A stretch of 64,000 nt of DNA from Tricholoma matsutake (lineage: Eukaryota > Basidiomycota > Agaricomycetes > Agaricales > Tricholomataceae). The stretch lies in the NCBI GenBank assembly GCA_026075535.2, contig AP026547.1, positions 124,001-188,000 on the forward strand. Direction: 5' to 3'. Each line of letters starts with the position of its first letter. The stretch's first letter is position 1. The notes below the pieces were generated by a model that saw nothing but the letters and a program-made list of their open reading frames with translations, did not search any database and was not told the origin of the DNA. Of this stretch, positions 31,206 to 41,884 are shown one piece after another. The position numbers were made by a program, and so were the translations under genes.

Positions 31206-31348
31206 TCTTAGTATAATTATATAGTTATCAATATAGTTTAAATAGAATTAATTTAATTTATATGCTTGGTACGAAACCCGTGCGGGTATGGGTACGGGTC
31301 GAGCTCTGGGTACCCACAGGAGTACCCGTGCCATTGCCTAATTGATCC

Positions 31349-31592
31349 TGTGACCTCAACCCAGTTGAGACATCGACAAAGTCTCCCTCTGCCCAATCCT
31401 CCTGGTTTGCAAGGTCTTCCAAGACCAACTCCAGAGATGGCCTTTGTGTCCTAGAGGTGTGGCTCAACCCCTTGCATATTTGTATTCCCATTTCTGGGTT
31501 GTGGTAATCCCCTTCTGTATACTCCAGGTGATCGATGGATTTTAGCAAAGCCTTGAGCAACATATCTCCTACATTTTTTCAATGGGAAAATC
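31349..31592 (-). pseudogene. Minus-strand ORF piece between T2 and T1-f
   Basis: Frame from 31563 downward (MLLKALLKSIDHLEYTEGD, SLELVLEDLANQEDWAEGDF). It may belong with 33769-33578 on the far side of T1-f and with the JmjC-like frames beyond T2, since all are on the minus strand and the insertions remove cleanly. I do not recognise this part. Confidence 0.3.
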
Positions 31593-31794
31593 CTGAACTT
31601 TACACTCCCCCACATAGTCCTGGAGGAATCCGGGTAGTCCTACCGGGAAGACCAGGAATCCAGTAGGACTAACCAGGATTCCTGGTATGTTACCAAACAT
31701 CCAACCATAATGGAAAGTCAATTTGATATCTTACGAGTTTAAGTGCCTCAACTTCAGAAATTTCACAATGTGCCCACAAAACGGATTTGTGCAA

Positions 31795-31876
31795 AGCAGG
31801 AATTGAACTCAAAACCTCATGATGAGGAATCACATGACAAACCAGACAAGTGTGCTCAACCAGTTGAGCCACAGGA
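31795..31876 (-). other. tRNA-like Pol III module, type A (T1-f left end)
   Basis: Minus strand: TGTGGCTCAACTGGTTGAGC, TTTGTCATGTGATT, and B box TGAGTTCAATTCC. It points left. Confidence 0.75.
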
Positions 31877-31999
31877 GAATTATTTGTTATCCATATAAAG
31901 TTTATTTATGACTCAAACTCAAACTCAAGCATGTAATCTCTCTCAAAGTCACTATTAAGATCAAATAATTTAATCAACTACAATTAACTACATAAAAAA

Positions 32000-32215
32000 G
32001 CCCTCCCATGCACCTTGTGCAAGGGAGAGCCCTAAAAATATTTACAGATAAAACTAAATCCCCTCGCGTCGAACACAAGGGGAGGGCAACAATTATGAAT
32101 AAATAGAGAAAATCCCCTCGCTGTTGTAAAATGTGGGCGAGGGGAGGGCATTAATATGAATGAAAGAAAATGAAAAAAACCCTCCCCATGCAAAATGCAG
32201 GGTAGGGGGTGGCCT
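32000..32215 (+). repeat. Four CCCTC/GAGGG hairpins of T1-f
   Basis: Hairpins start near 32005, 32058, 32113 and 32180 (for example CCCCTCGCGTCGAACACAAGGG), with spacing of 53-67 bp and AT-rich linkers. Confidence 0.78.
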
Positions 32216-32334
32216 GGTGGTGTCTCGTTGTGGTGTGGGTGCATGGGTCCCCCTCCCCATCCTCGTCCCCCTCCCCATCCTCATCCCCATCCCTGTCCCT
32301 GTCCCCATCTCCCCGTCGTCCCCATCCCAATGGT

Positions 32335-32615
32335 TCCCCGTTTCTGCCCCATGAGCAGTTGCTCGCAGTGGTGGATTGGGGTGCTGCTGTGGTGGTGGCC
32401 ATCATCGCCATTCCACCCGCAATCCACCCCACAAGCAGTGGCTCATGGGGCTGGAGGCGGGTGGTGTGTTGTTGGCCCCGTCATTGTTGTCCATCATGGT
32501 TGGTGGCCATGCTTCACGTTCTGGGGGTTCTGGTGCTGGTAGGCAGTGGCATCATCATTGTCATTGACTGCACACTCACAATGCACCCAACGAGCAGAGG
32601 CTTGCAGGCATGGGG
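32335..32615 (+). repeat. GAGC palindromes of T1-f
   Basis: Copies near 32350 (ATGAGCAGTTGCTCGCAG), 32430 (CAAGCAGTGGCTCATGGG) and 32600 (ACGAGCAGAGGCTTGCAGG), the last two preceded by CCACCC or CACCCAA. A (CCCCATCCTCGTCCC)n run precedes them. Confidence 0.75.
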
Positions 32616-32644
32616 TGGGTGTGTTGGGTTGTCTCATGTCTGGC

Positions 32645-33075
32645 CGTCATTACCAGTAGAGTAGAACTTATAAAACAAAAGAAACAACTTAGTTAGTTTA
32701 TAAAAACAAAAAGCAAACAAAAAAAAACTTACGTAGGGCCCAAGCGATGCAATCTGTGTCATTTGGGCCCGCATTCCATGCAGTCAGCTCATTTGCGGGT
32801 GGTGGCGTCATTACCAGTAGATTGTAACCTAGAAAACTAAAGAAACAGATTAGTTAAATTATCAAAACAAAAAGCAAACAAAAAAAAAACTTATGTAGGG
32901 CCCATGCAGTAGGCTCGTTTGCAGGTGGTGGAGTTGTTACCAGTAGATTATAACCTAGAAAACTAAAGAAACAGATTAGTTAGTTTATAAAAACAAAAAG
33001 CAAGTGAAACAAAAACTTATATAGGGCCCAAACGACACAGCAGGTTGCATTGTTTGGGCCCGCATTCTGTCCAGT
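32645..33075 (-). repeat. Three palindrome-plus-intron units of T1-f (minus strand)
   Basis: Minus-strand units end at about 32735, 32900 and 33030. Each is a GGGCCC palindrome, a T-rich stretch, AACTAACTAA and TTTTCTAG or TTTATAG before GTTATAATCTACTGGTAA. The donor nearest 32730 is ACGTAAGT-like and could still work; the others read ATAAGT. Confidence 0.6.
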
Positions 33076-33276
33076 CAGCTCGTTTGAAGGTGGTGGTGAT
33101 GGTGGAGTGGGCGTGGGAGTGGTGGTGGTGGTACAATGGAGAGGAGGGAGGCGGTGGCGTTGTTGAGAGTGGTGGTGATGGTTGATGAGCTGGCAGTGTT
33201 GATGATGCAGCTGTGTGCTTTGTCATGCACAGCTGCCCCAATGGTACCTAGAGCAGTTAGTGGACAAACTTTGTAA

Positions 33277-33348
33277 GTCTATGTGGTGTAGTGGTTATAT
33301 TGGCTGTGCTGAAATGTTGTTGTCCTAATGCCTAGGGTTCAATTCTGT
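33277..33348 (+). other. tRNA-like Pol III module, type B (T1-f right end)
   Basis: A box TGGTGTAGTGGTTATA, close to tRNA-Glu-like consensus; B box GGGTTCAATTC; TTTATTTTATT follows. It points right. Confidence 0.78.
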
Positions 33349-33827
33349 CTTGTGTCATTTATTTTATTACTTAGTAGTAAGGACTCCTACTGGATTCCTC
33401 ATAGTCCAAGTCCTGGGGAATTGCTGGAATGGTACCAGGAAGAGCCCAATTCACCAGGATTATACCAAGAATCCACCAGGAATCCTACTGGAAGAGAAAC
33501 TGCCAGGAATAAACCATTTGGTGGACAATGGCTGAAGCAGGGACTACCAGGAATACGTGGGGCAGTGTAAAGAGCTCGGAAAATTGGGAAGCAGACCAAA
33601 GGTTGATGAGTGATGTTATCTTTCCTTTTTGTTGTGATCCATCAGAGACGTCCAAGGAAGATCGATGATGAACAATATTACCTATTTTTTCCTCTGTGGT
33701 GTATACTCTAAGTACAGGACAGTGACGACATCTACTGGATGCAAGAAGATGAATCCTGTTTTGAAACAAAGAATTCCAGTAACATAATAACTCTAGTCAG
33801 AAGGACACTTCCAAAAGTCCTTCCCCA

Positions 33828-36800
33828 TTGACAAACCAAGCCTCTTCAAACTCTGCCCATGGTAACACCTCCAACCAGCAGCCTTCCATGACAAAGAACA
33901 CTCCCCGGGACAAGCCCAAGTCATCCATCTCTGATAAGTTGGGGAAGAATGGCAAGCTTACTGAGGAACAAGAATGTTGCATGAGAGAACGACTTCATCT
34001 CTACTGCGGTGAGGAAGGGCACATTGCAGGAAACTGCCTGAAATCCAAAGCTGCAAAAGCCCGTGCATCCGCTGTTGTTCCTGACACTATGGACTCAGAA
34101 AAATAATCTGCAACCCTCAGGAAACAGCCATTGGGGCTGGGGGTTGCATTGACCTTACCCATTTGGCTGCCTACATTCATCTCAATGTGTCCGCTCTTTC
34201 TGACCCCGACCTCCCTAACCATTCTTTTAACCCTTCCTGACTCTTCTGCTCCTGTCCGAACCCTTATCAACTTTGGCTCCTCCCCCTGCTTCCTTGACTC
34301 CTCTTTTGTGTTGGATAACCAACTCAGCACAGAATCCATTAACCTGATCGGTCTACGACTCTTTGATGGATCTTGCAACTCCACCATAACTCAGGTCATC
34401 AAACTTCTGGTCACCTTCCCTGCTGGTGAAGTGTTCAATTTGTCATTCTATGTAACCTCGCTCGACTCTTCCTGTTCCACCGTACTCAGTCATAACTGCT
34501 GAAGCAATACAATCTGTTGATTGACTGGTCTTCAAGCCAACTTGCTTTCCACTCTGCAGATCATAGAGGTCCAGCACCCCCAATGTCACCTTTGTCCCCA
34601 AACCTTCTGGTAGAAATCCTCGAATCCTCCGCACTTTCTGAACCCTCCATTCCTCCTAAGTTTACACCTCCTGACATCTCTTTCATCAATGCTGCCACTT
34701 ATGCATGTGCTAGCAAACTTCCTGGGGAAGTAGCTTTTCAGATGACCTTTGCTCCAGAAGGGTTATCCGCCTGCTCTGCCCAACCCACTAACTCATCTGA
34801 CAATTCCAATATTCCGCCCGAGTATCACAGATTTGCTGATGTCTTTAATAAGACTAAAGCGGGTACCCTTCCTCTGCATCAGTCTTACAACCTCAAGATA
34901 GAGACAGAAGACAATGCTTCTCCGCCTCCAGGCCACATGTATTCTCTCTCCCCCTCTGAATTAGAAGCCTTATGAGTCTTTATTGACAAAAATGTCCACT
35001 CAGGCTTCATCTGCCCATCGAAGTCTCCACACGGTGCTCTGATTCTCTTCATCAAGAAGAAGGATGGTAGTCTCCAACTTTGCATCAACTACCAAGGCCT
35101 CAACCGTCTCACAAAGAAGGACCACTACCCACTCCCACTCATTTCTGACCTCCTTGAATCCCCCCAAAAAGCCCGCTTATTCACTAAGATAGACTTGCAG
35201 CACACTCATCACCTAGTCCACATCATGGATGGTGATGAATGGAAAACCACTTTCTGCACCCACTACAGATCCTTCAAGTGGTTGGTGGTTCCCTTTGGAC
35301 TCACTAATGCACCCGCAGCTTTCCAGTGGTTTATGAATGACATCTTCAGCGACATGCTGGATGTTTGTGTTATCGTGTACCTCAATGACAAGTCCCAGCA
35401 CAGGGCTCACATCAAAGAAGTCCTCCGCCACCTCCGGAAGAATGGACATTATGCTTCACCACAGAAATGTGAGTTCCACAAAGACACCATTGAATATCTA
35501 GGTTTCATCCTTTCACTGGATGGACTATGGATGTCAGAGGACAAAGTCAAAACCATGCTCGACTGGCCCAAGCCCAGGAAAGTCAAGGATATACAATCCT
35601 TCTTAGGCTTTTGCAACTTTTACTGCCGCTTCATTAATGGCTATTCAGACATTGTCATTCCACTCACCCGCTTGATGCAGAAATCTGCACCCTGGGACTT
35701 CAGCAAGAAGTGCTGCAACACTTTTGAAAAGCTCAAACAAGAATTCACTCATGCCCCCATCTTAACTCAATGGGTACCCGACTCACAGATGGTACTCGAA
35801 ACCAATGCTTCTGACTATCCCCTAATGGCTATCCTTTTGGTTTACACTGCGGATGGAGAAATTCATTTGGTTGCTTTTCATTCCCACTCCTTTAATCCCA
35901 CTGAACTAAATTACGACACCCATGATAAGGAACTCTTGGCCATTTTCGAAGCCTTCATACACTGGCAGCAGTATTTTGAGGGTTCTGCAAACCCGATTGA
36001 TGTGGTCACTGACCACAAAAATCTTGAGTACTTCAGCACTACTAAGTTGCTCACCTGCTGCCAGGCCCATTGGTCTGAATACCTTTCACAGTTCAATCTC
36101 ATCATCCGCTTCTGCCCCAGAAAATTAGGGGCCAAGCCAGACGTGCTCACAAGACATTGGGACATCTACCACAAAGGGGAAAATAGCGACTTCACCTCCG
36201 TAAACCCAACCAACTTCCAACCTGTATTCACACAGGAACAACTCACCTCCTCCCTCCATGCCACCTATCTCGCCACACCCGTCATCCGACAAGCTGTAAT
36301 CATGGATGTTGAGAAACTCCATGACAACATCCACACCTCTCTACCCCTTGACCTGCTCTCATCTGCTCATCTCCCAACACCTGTCAACCCCAACTGGACT
36401 ATAGATGAGGCAGGTTGTCTCCACCACTTTGACTGGATTTATGTTCCGGACATTGTGGACCTCCACCTCAAGGTCCTTCAATACAAACATGACCATATCC
36501 TCTCTGGCCACTTTGGACAAAACAAAACCCAGCAGCTTGTCCACTGGGAATATGTCTGGCCAAACCTCTGCACCTTTGTGCAGGAATTCTGCAAATACTG
36601 TACCACTTGCAAACAATCCAAGTCACCTCGACACAAGCCCTACGGGTTTCTAAAGCAACTTCCAGTTATGGAATGACCTTGGAACTCAATCTCCATGGAT
36701 TTCATCAAACAACTACCCAACTCCGATGGCCACACAGCTATCCTGGTCATCGTTGACCACCTGACCAAACAAGGCATCTTCATCCCAACTGTCAACAAAA

Positions 36801-37762
36801 TCACAGCCCAAGAATTAGCCAACCTGTTCGTCCTCCACGTCTTCTCCAAGCATGGTGTCCTGTCGCACATCACTTGTGACCGGGGATCCGAGTTCGTCTC
36901 CCATTTTTTCTGCTCCCTTGGAAAAGTGCTCGACATGCGGATCCACTTCCCTTCCGGTTATCACCTGCAAGGTGATGGTCAGACAGAACAACTTAATCAG
37001 ACCTTGGAGCAGTACCTCTGGATTTTCTGCAACTATCAGCAGGACAACTGGTCTCACCTCTTACCCTTGGGTGAATTTTCCTACAACAATGCTCCCTCTG
37101 CCTCTACAGGCATATCTCCTTTCTTTGCCAACAAGGGCTACCAGCCGAACATCCCCAAATGCGACTTAGCCTCACAGCGTGCCCATGAGTTCATTGTTGA
37201 CTTAGATGACCTTCATCAGGAGCTTCAGAGACAGCTTGTGGCTGCTCAAGAGCATTATCAAGGCCCAGCGGACAAACATTGGGCACCTGCACCCAACTTC
37301 AACATTGGTGACTCTGCCTACGTCACTGTGGAAAATATCCGCACCACTTGTCCCTCCAAGAAACTTTCCGAAAAGAACCATGGTCCCTTTGAAATCATCG
37401 CCTGCCTGGGTACTCACTCAGTCACTCTGCGGCTTCTGGACCACATGCGGGCCATCCACCCTGTTTTCCCTGTCTCCCAACTTGAAAAACACTTCCTGAA
37501 CACAATTCCAAATTGAGCACAATCTCCACCTCCTCCGATCACCATCGACGATGAGCTCAAGTATGAGATTGCTGAAGTCCTTGACTCCAAGGTTGACAAT
37601 CGACATCGCTGCAAGATTCTCTACCTCGTCTGATGGGAAGGTTACCAGGGAACCAATGAAGAAACCTCCTGGCTACCTGTTACAGAACTTGACCATGCAC
37701 AAGAACTCCTTGCAGACTTTCACACCCGCTACCTGCAGAAACCCAGTCCATTACCCACTTAA
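33828..37762 (+). pseudogene. Gypsy B copy 2 gag tail and pol
   Basis: The gag tail has a damaged zinc knuckle (LHLYCGEEGHIAGNC; first Cys lost) near 34000. The protease near 34250 reads TLINFGSSPCFLDSS where the family has a catalytic Asp, so it is dead. RT spans 34840-35700: the 493-codon frame 35195-36676 has FTKIDLQH just upstream, LVVPFGLTNAPAAFQ and VIVYLNDKSQH; against copy 1 seven residues including the catalytic Asp pair are deleted in frame. RNase H (TDHKNLEYF), an integrase zinc region (CKYCTTCKQ near 36600), integrase core (36695-37516, SMDFIKQLPNSDGH, TCDRGSEFVSHFF) and chromodomain (YEIAEVLDSKVDN) follow. TGA stops lie before SISMDF and inside the chromodomain, both shared with copy 1. 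Confidence 0.92.
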
Positions 37763-38773
37763 AGTCTATTCATGTTAGTCAATCACACAGTTGGAACTCA
37801 GAAACAAAGTTTATTGCAAAAGGATTTTTTTTTTTTGGATCCAACTAGATCCCTACACTACCACCTCTGCTTCTCCCTCTCCATCTTCATCACCCTCTCC
37901 CCCAACGTTGCCCTCTTCTCCACCCTTGTCCTTCTCTCCACCCTCACCCTCATCTCCACTCTCACTCTCCTTCTTGTCATCCGCCCACATTTTCTCCAGA
38001 TATCTCTGGAAGGCTGCCCAGTCATCTCCAGACTTGCAGATCCCACATCTTTCCCGCTGGGACTCTTGCACCCCCCGCTCCACTTCTTCATCACCCTCAT
38101 CACTCTCCTCCCTGGTGCTTTTGTCCTCCACCCACTCTGGGTCCAATGGATCCTGGATCTGCCCTATCAATTCCCACACCGCAGTTGCCACCTCAGCGAA
38201 TCCCTTCCTCATCATCTTCATCATCTGCTGCATCATCTCCGCATTTTCCCCGCTAATCCCCATTGACCCTGTCATTCCCGCCGTTTTTGCTGCAGGGGCC
38301 TCCTGCTCCTCCCACACTACCTCCTCACACTTGTGTTTGATGTGCATGGAGTTATCACACACATGTCCCTTTGTGCCCATCTTGAAGCAAGCAATTTCTG
38401 GATACTTGCATCTAGGCCATTTGTCAGTAAAAGAATATGGAAAAAGAAGATAAAGACACACCTTTTGCAGAGGTCTTTACACTGCCTCATATGTTCCGCA
38501 TGGATCCATGTGGAATTGCATGGACTCCGCACGGATCTGCACAGACTCCGTATAGATTTACATCCCATCTAATGAACAGTTTTAGTTATGCAACAGGGGC
38601 AGACAGTCCACACAGATCCGCATGGACTAGCTTGGATTCCACACTTTTTACTTGGATTCCACGGATTTTGGCCATCCACATCCAAGATCAGAGACAGCAA
38701 GTATGAGCAAGGACCAGCAAGGACAGTCCGCATGCATCCGAGCAGACCATTTGAGCTTAGCAAAATAATGTCA

Positions 38774-38848
38774 TGAATGGTGTTTGAACTTGGAGCCTCA
38801 TGGTTAACTAATAAGTACAGATGCACATTACCGTTACACTACGCAGCC
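38774..38848 (-). other. tRNA-like Pol III module, type B (T1-g left end)
   Basis: Minus strand: A box TGCGTAGTGTAACGGTAATG, very tRNA-like; B box AAGTTCAAACACC, a weaker match. It points left. Confidence 0.68.
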
Positions 38849-39084
38849 ATTATTGTTTGTAGCCATTGATGCAACTACATACGACTGTTTGGCTTTGTAT
38901 GACAAAGCACACAGCCATGTCATCAACATTGCCAGCTCATCCCTCACCACCACCACCATCGATGACGACCATGCCGCCACCTCACTCCCTCCCTCCTTCC
39001 CTCTCTACCACCACCATCACCTCCACCCACTCCCAGCCCCATTCCATGGCCACAAAGAGCTGCCAACAAGCCGACCAGAAGCAA

Positions 39085-39495
39085 CGTGGGCCCAAACGAT
39101 GCAATTGCATCATTTGGGCCATAGGTAATTTTTTTTATTTGTTTCTTCTTTTTATCAACTAACTAATTGTTGTCTTTGTTTTTTAGGTTCTAATCTACAG
39201 GTAACAATGGACGACAATGCGGGCCCAAATGACGCAATTGCATTGTTTGGGCAGTAGGTAATTTTTATTTATTTGTTTCTTCTTTTTATCAATTAACTAG
39301 TTGTTTTCTTTGTTTTTTAGGTTCTAATCTACAGGTAACAACTCCATGGCCACGAAGAGCTGCAAACAAGCCAACCAGAAGCAATGCAGGCCCAAACGAT
39401 GCAATTGCATCGTTTGGGCTGTAGGTAATTTTTATTTATTCATTTCTTCTTTTTCTCAACTAACTAATTGTTTTCTTTGTTTTTTAGGTTCTAAT
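39085..39495 (+). repeat. Tandem array of three palindrome-plus-intron units (T1-g)
   Basis: Introns at 39125-39186, 39258-39320 and 39425-39487 (62, 63, 63 nt) each start GTAATTTTT, contain AACTAACTA or ATTAACTA before the acceptor and end TTTTTTAG, followed by the same GTTCTAATCTACAGGTAA. Each is preceded by a near-perfect palindrome around CGATGCAATTGCATCG inside GGCCCAAA...TTTGGGC. The 'exons' between them are 71 and 104 nt. This is the best-preserved array in the window. Confidence 0.82.
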
Positions 39496-39699
39496 CTACA
39501 GGTAATGACGGATGACAATGCAGGACGATGCAAACCCCCCCAAAACAGACAAAAACAAGCACCAGGGCCCCACCACGACCACCCATGGTGATGGATGACA
39601 CACCACCCTCCCCCAACCCCATGACACTGATGAAACTGACGCCAACCACAGAATGACACACCACCCACCATCCACCCCACAAGGACACACCACCCACCT

Positions 39700-39900
39700 C
39701 CAGCCTCGCAAGCCACTGCTTGTGGGGTGGATGGTGGGTGGAATGATGATGAGGGGATGGGAGACGAGAGGAAAGGGAGACGAAGGGGGAGGGGGAGGGA
39801 GACGACGAGGGAGGGGGAGGGAGATGACGAGGGAGATGGGACAGGAGATGACAGCACACCACCCCCAGCCTCACGAGCAACTGCTTGTGGGGTGGATCGC
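39700..39900 (+). repeat. GAGC palindromes and G-rich runs of T1-g
   Basis: Copies near 39705 (GCAAGCCACTGCTTGTGGGG) and 39872 (ACGAGCAACTGCTTGTGGGG), both followed by TGGAT. Between them are GGGAGACGACGAGGGAG runs. Confidence 0.75.
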
Positions 39901-41702
39901 GGGTGGAACAACGACAAGGAAGGGGGGTGCATACAGAGCAACAGGGAACGGTGAGGGGGGACAAGAGGGGGCCACAAGGGAGGGCCGATGATGAATGCAC
40001 CTGCCCCTGCCATCTCGCATGCTAGCGAGATGGTGGCTTATTTATTTTATTCTATAGTCTACTGCCCCCCTCTTTGGCAGGGGGGCAAGTTTTTTTGTAT
40101 TTAATACTACCAATAAAATGTCCCCCGTCGTGGGGCATCCTTGTTTTTTTTTGCCATCAACCCATGCCTCAATTCTTCATTTGGGTCACCACATGGTTGG
40201 AATCTGTGTGGACTTATGTGGACTTATGTGGACTCCACATGGACTTATGCAGACTTATGTGGACTCCACGTGGACTGGGGCGGAGTCTGCGGCAAAAGGG
40301 GTGTAATTTTTCATTTTGGTCACCAGATGGTTGGACTCCACATGGAGTCCGCACAGTCCGCATGGATCCGCGCAGAACATATGGGGCAGTGTAAATTACT
40401 GCTTTTGCAGGGCAATGCCACCTGCACCCACACCGGACCCTCCGACTCCTCTGACCCCACTTGCACCCTCGACTTGGTGACTTTCTTTTTCTTTGGGGAC
40501 TTGCTCCCCTCAGCCTCGTCCTCCAAACCCATGGCCACAGCTGCCTGCTTCTTTTCCACTTGTTGTGCGGCTGCTGCCTCTTTTTTCCATGCTTCTGCCT
40601 GGCGTGCCTCCTCCGCCTTTGCAGCCTCCTCTGCTGCCTTTTGCACCTCCTGTGCCTGGTGTTCCTCCTCCCTCACTGCTTCCTCCAGCTCCTTCATCTC
40701 CATTTCCATCTGCTCCTTCAGTGCCCGCTCCCTCTGTTCATGTTGGGCCCTCATCAGAGCCAATTTGATCTGCACAGAGACTGCTGGGGGGGACATAATT
40801 GATAGGTGATGGGGGTAGGAAAGAATGTGAAAAATTTTCAACCAACTTCCTTATTTGGACTCAAACACTCATGTGCCTCATAGGCTCGGCACTAAGGGGG
40901 AAATACTGTCAAGAACCATTCCTCGCCCAATCGGAACCCACATCCATCCAACCCTTTTCTGCACGTCAAACCTGACATTTGTCTACTCCTCCCACTTTTG
41001 TTCCTGCCCACCTTGCACTGCCCACACCAGGTCACCTTGTACAGCACCCACGGCTGCTGTCTCTTTTGCAAATTCAACTACGGATGCCTGTGCAGCTCCC
41101 ACGAGGTAATTTATCTACGCAGTCGAGACACTGCCGCAGTCTTTGTTTCCATTCTGCCTTTATTCCGGACAACCATATTTAAGCTTAGTTAGTTTTGCCT
41201 TGTATTCCTCAGTTCGTATATCCACATAGACTCAACTTTAAACCTGCCAATCTAAATCTCTTTCTACTCCTACCTCAGTTCTCTAAGAGTCTGAACTCCA
41301 TTTGACTCGACCTCTAGTCTCCCTCTGAAGTTCTAACCTCATCTGAACTTAACCCAAGTCCCTCTGTACTCCTTCCCACATTTATCCGCACTTCCCCGCT
41401 TCTACCTCCAAACCTTTGTCTTGAAATTAGGACACCAGACACTGAACTTTACACTGCCCCACATAGTCCTGGAGGAATCCTGGTAGTCCTACCAGGAAGA
41501 CCAGGAATCCTCCAGGAATCCAGTAGGACTCACCAGGACTCACCAGTCATCCAGTAGGACTCACCAGGACTCACCAGGAATCCAGTGAGACTCAGTACCC
41601 TAAAGTCATACCATAATGGAAAGTCAATTTGAGATATCTTACAAGTTTCAAGTGCTTCGGACTTCATGAATTTCACAAAGTACCTACAAAATAAACTTGT
41701 TC

Positions 41703-41788
41703 AGAGCAGGGATTGAACTCTAAAACTCATGATCAAGAATCACATGACAAACCAAACAAGTGCTTAACCGGTTGAGCCACAGGAGAAT
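41703..41788 (-). other. tRNA-like Pol III module, type A (T1-h left end)
   Basis: Minus strand: TGTGGCTCAACCGGTTAAGC, TTTGTCATGTGATT, and B box AGAGTTCAATCCC. It points left. Confidence 0.75.
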
Positions 41789-41884
41789 TTTTAGCTGCAA
41801 TATAAAAGTGTATTTATACCCTCAAACTCAAACTTAGCTATTTCTCTCTTGAAGCTCACAATTAAGATCAAATAAAATTTATTA

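Larger units (their letters stand above)
29845..31340. mobile_element. T2: TIR element with different ends but the same cargo
   Basis: Starts TAGGCAATAGCATGGGTA and ends TACCCGTGCCATTGCCTA, flanked by a perfect 8-bp duplication ATTGATCC (29837-29844 and 31341-31348). Subterminal repeats are GGGTACGGGT and its complement, unlike any T1 copy, and there are no tRNA-like modules. The interior nevertheless has the T1 cargo: a palindrome-plus-intron unit, three GAGC palindromes, G-rich GGGGGAATGA runs and a CCCCTC hairpin. hAT-like by ends and duplication size. No transposase. Confidence 0.85.
31593..33577 (+). mobile_element. T1-f: TIR element with 8-bp duplication
   Basis: The left end is CTGAACTTTACACTCCCCCA and the right end GGGGCAGTGTAAAGAGCTC, flanked by GGAAAATC and GGAAAATT (31585-31592 and 33578-33585, one mismatch). 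Subterminal repeats are TAGTCCTACC/CCAGGAATCC. Order: type A module, four hairpins, GAGC palindromes, three palindrome-plus-intron units on the minus strand, GAGCTGGCA block, type B module, repeats. Confidence 0.87.
38470..40401 (+). mobile_element. T1-g: TIR element with perfect 8-bp duplication
   Basis: The left end is GAGGTCTTTACACTGCCTC and the right end GGGGCAGTGTAAATTACTG, flanked by perfect CTTTTGCA (38462-38469 and 40402-40409). Subterminal repeats are GTGGACTCCACATGGA-like. The left type B module is present, followed by (CCA)n, three tandem palindrome-plus-intron units, GAGC palindromes and a G-rich stretch; the type A module is missing. It abuts the splice donor of the antisense gene. 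Confidence 0.92.
37853..40796 (-). pseudogene. Antisense accessory gene of gypsy B copy 2, split by T1-g
   Basis: Exon 1 runs from ATG at 40796 (MSPPAVSVQ) to 40402, an Ala/Glu/Lys coiled coil with no stop, followed by a basic SPKKKKVTKS patch. T1-g (38470-40401) lies at its end. The exon then ends at 38462, an intron runs 38461-38412 (GTGTGT...CCTAG), and exon 2 continues to 37853. Across the junction the cysteines read C-x2-C-x6-C-x9-C-x2-C-x6-C (CKYPEIAC, CDNCMHIKHKC), as in Gal4-type zinc clusters. The tail is acidic (GEAEVVV at the end). Apart from T1-g the frame is open, so this copy shows what an intact protein looks like: about 330 residues. It is convergent with pol. Confidence 0.8.

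Noticed and set aside
37772..38453. Plus-strand frames of 164 and 220 codons
   Set aside because: Antisense shadows of the gypsy B accessory gene, whose minus strand has the Cys cluster and matches copy 1.
39085..39495. CRISPR-like array
   Set aside because: Only three units, unequal spacing, splice-site structure and a eukaryotic setting.
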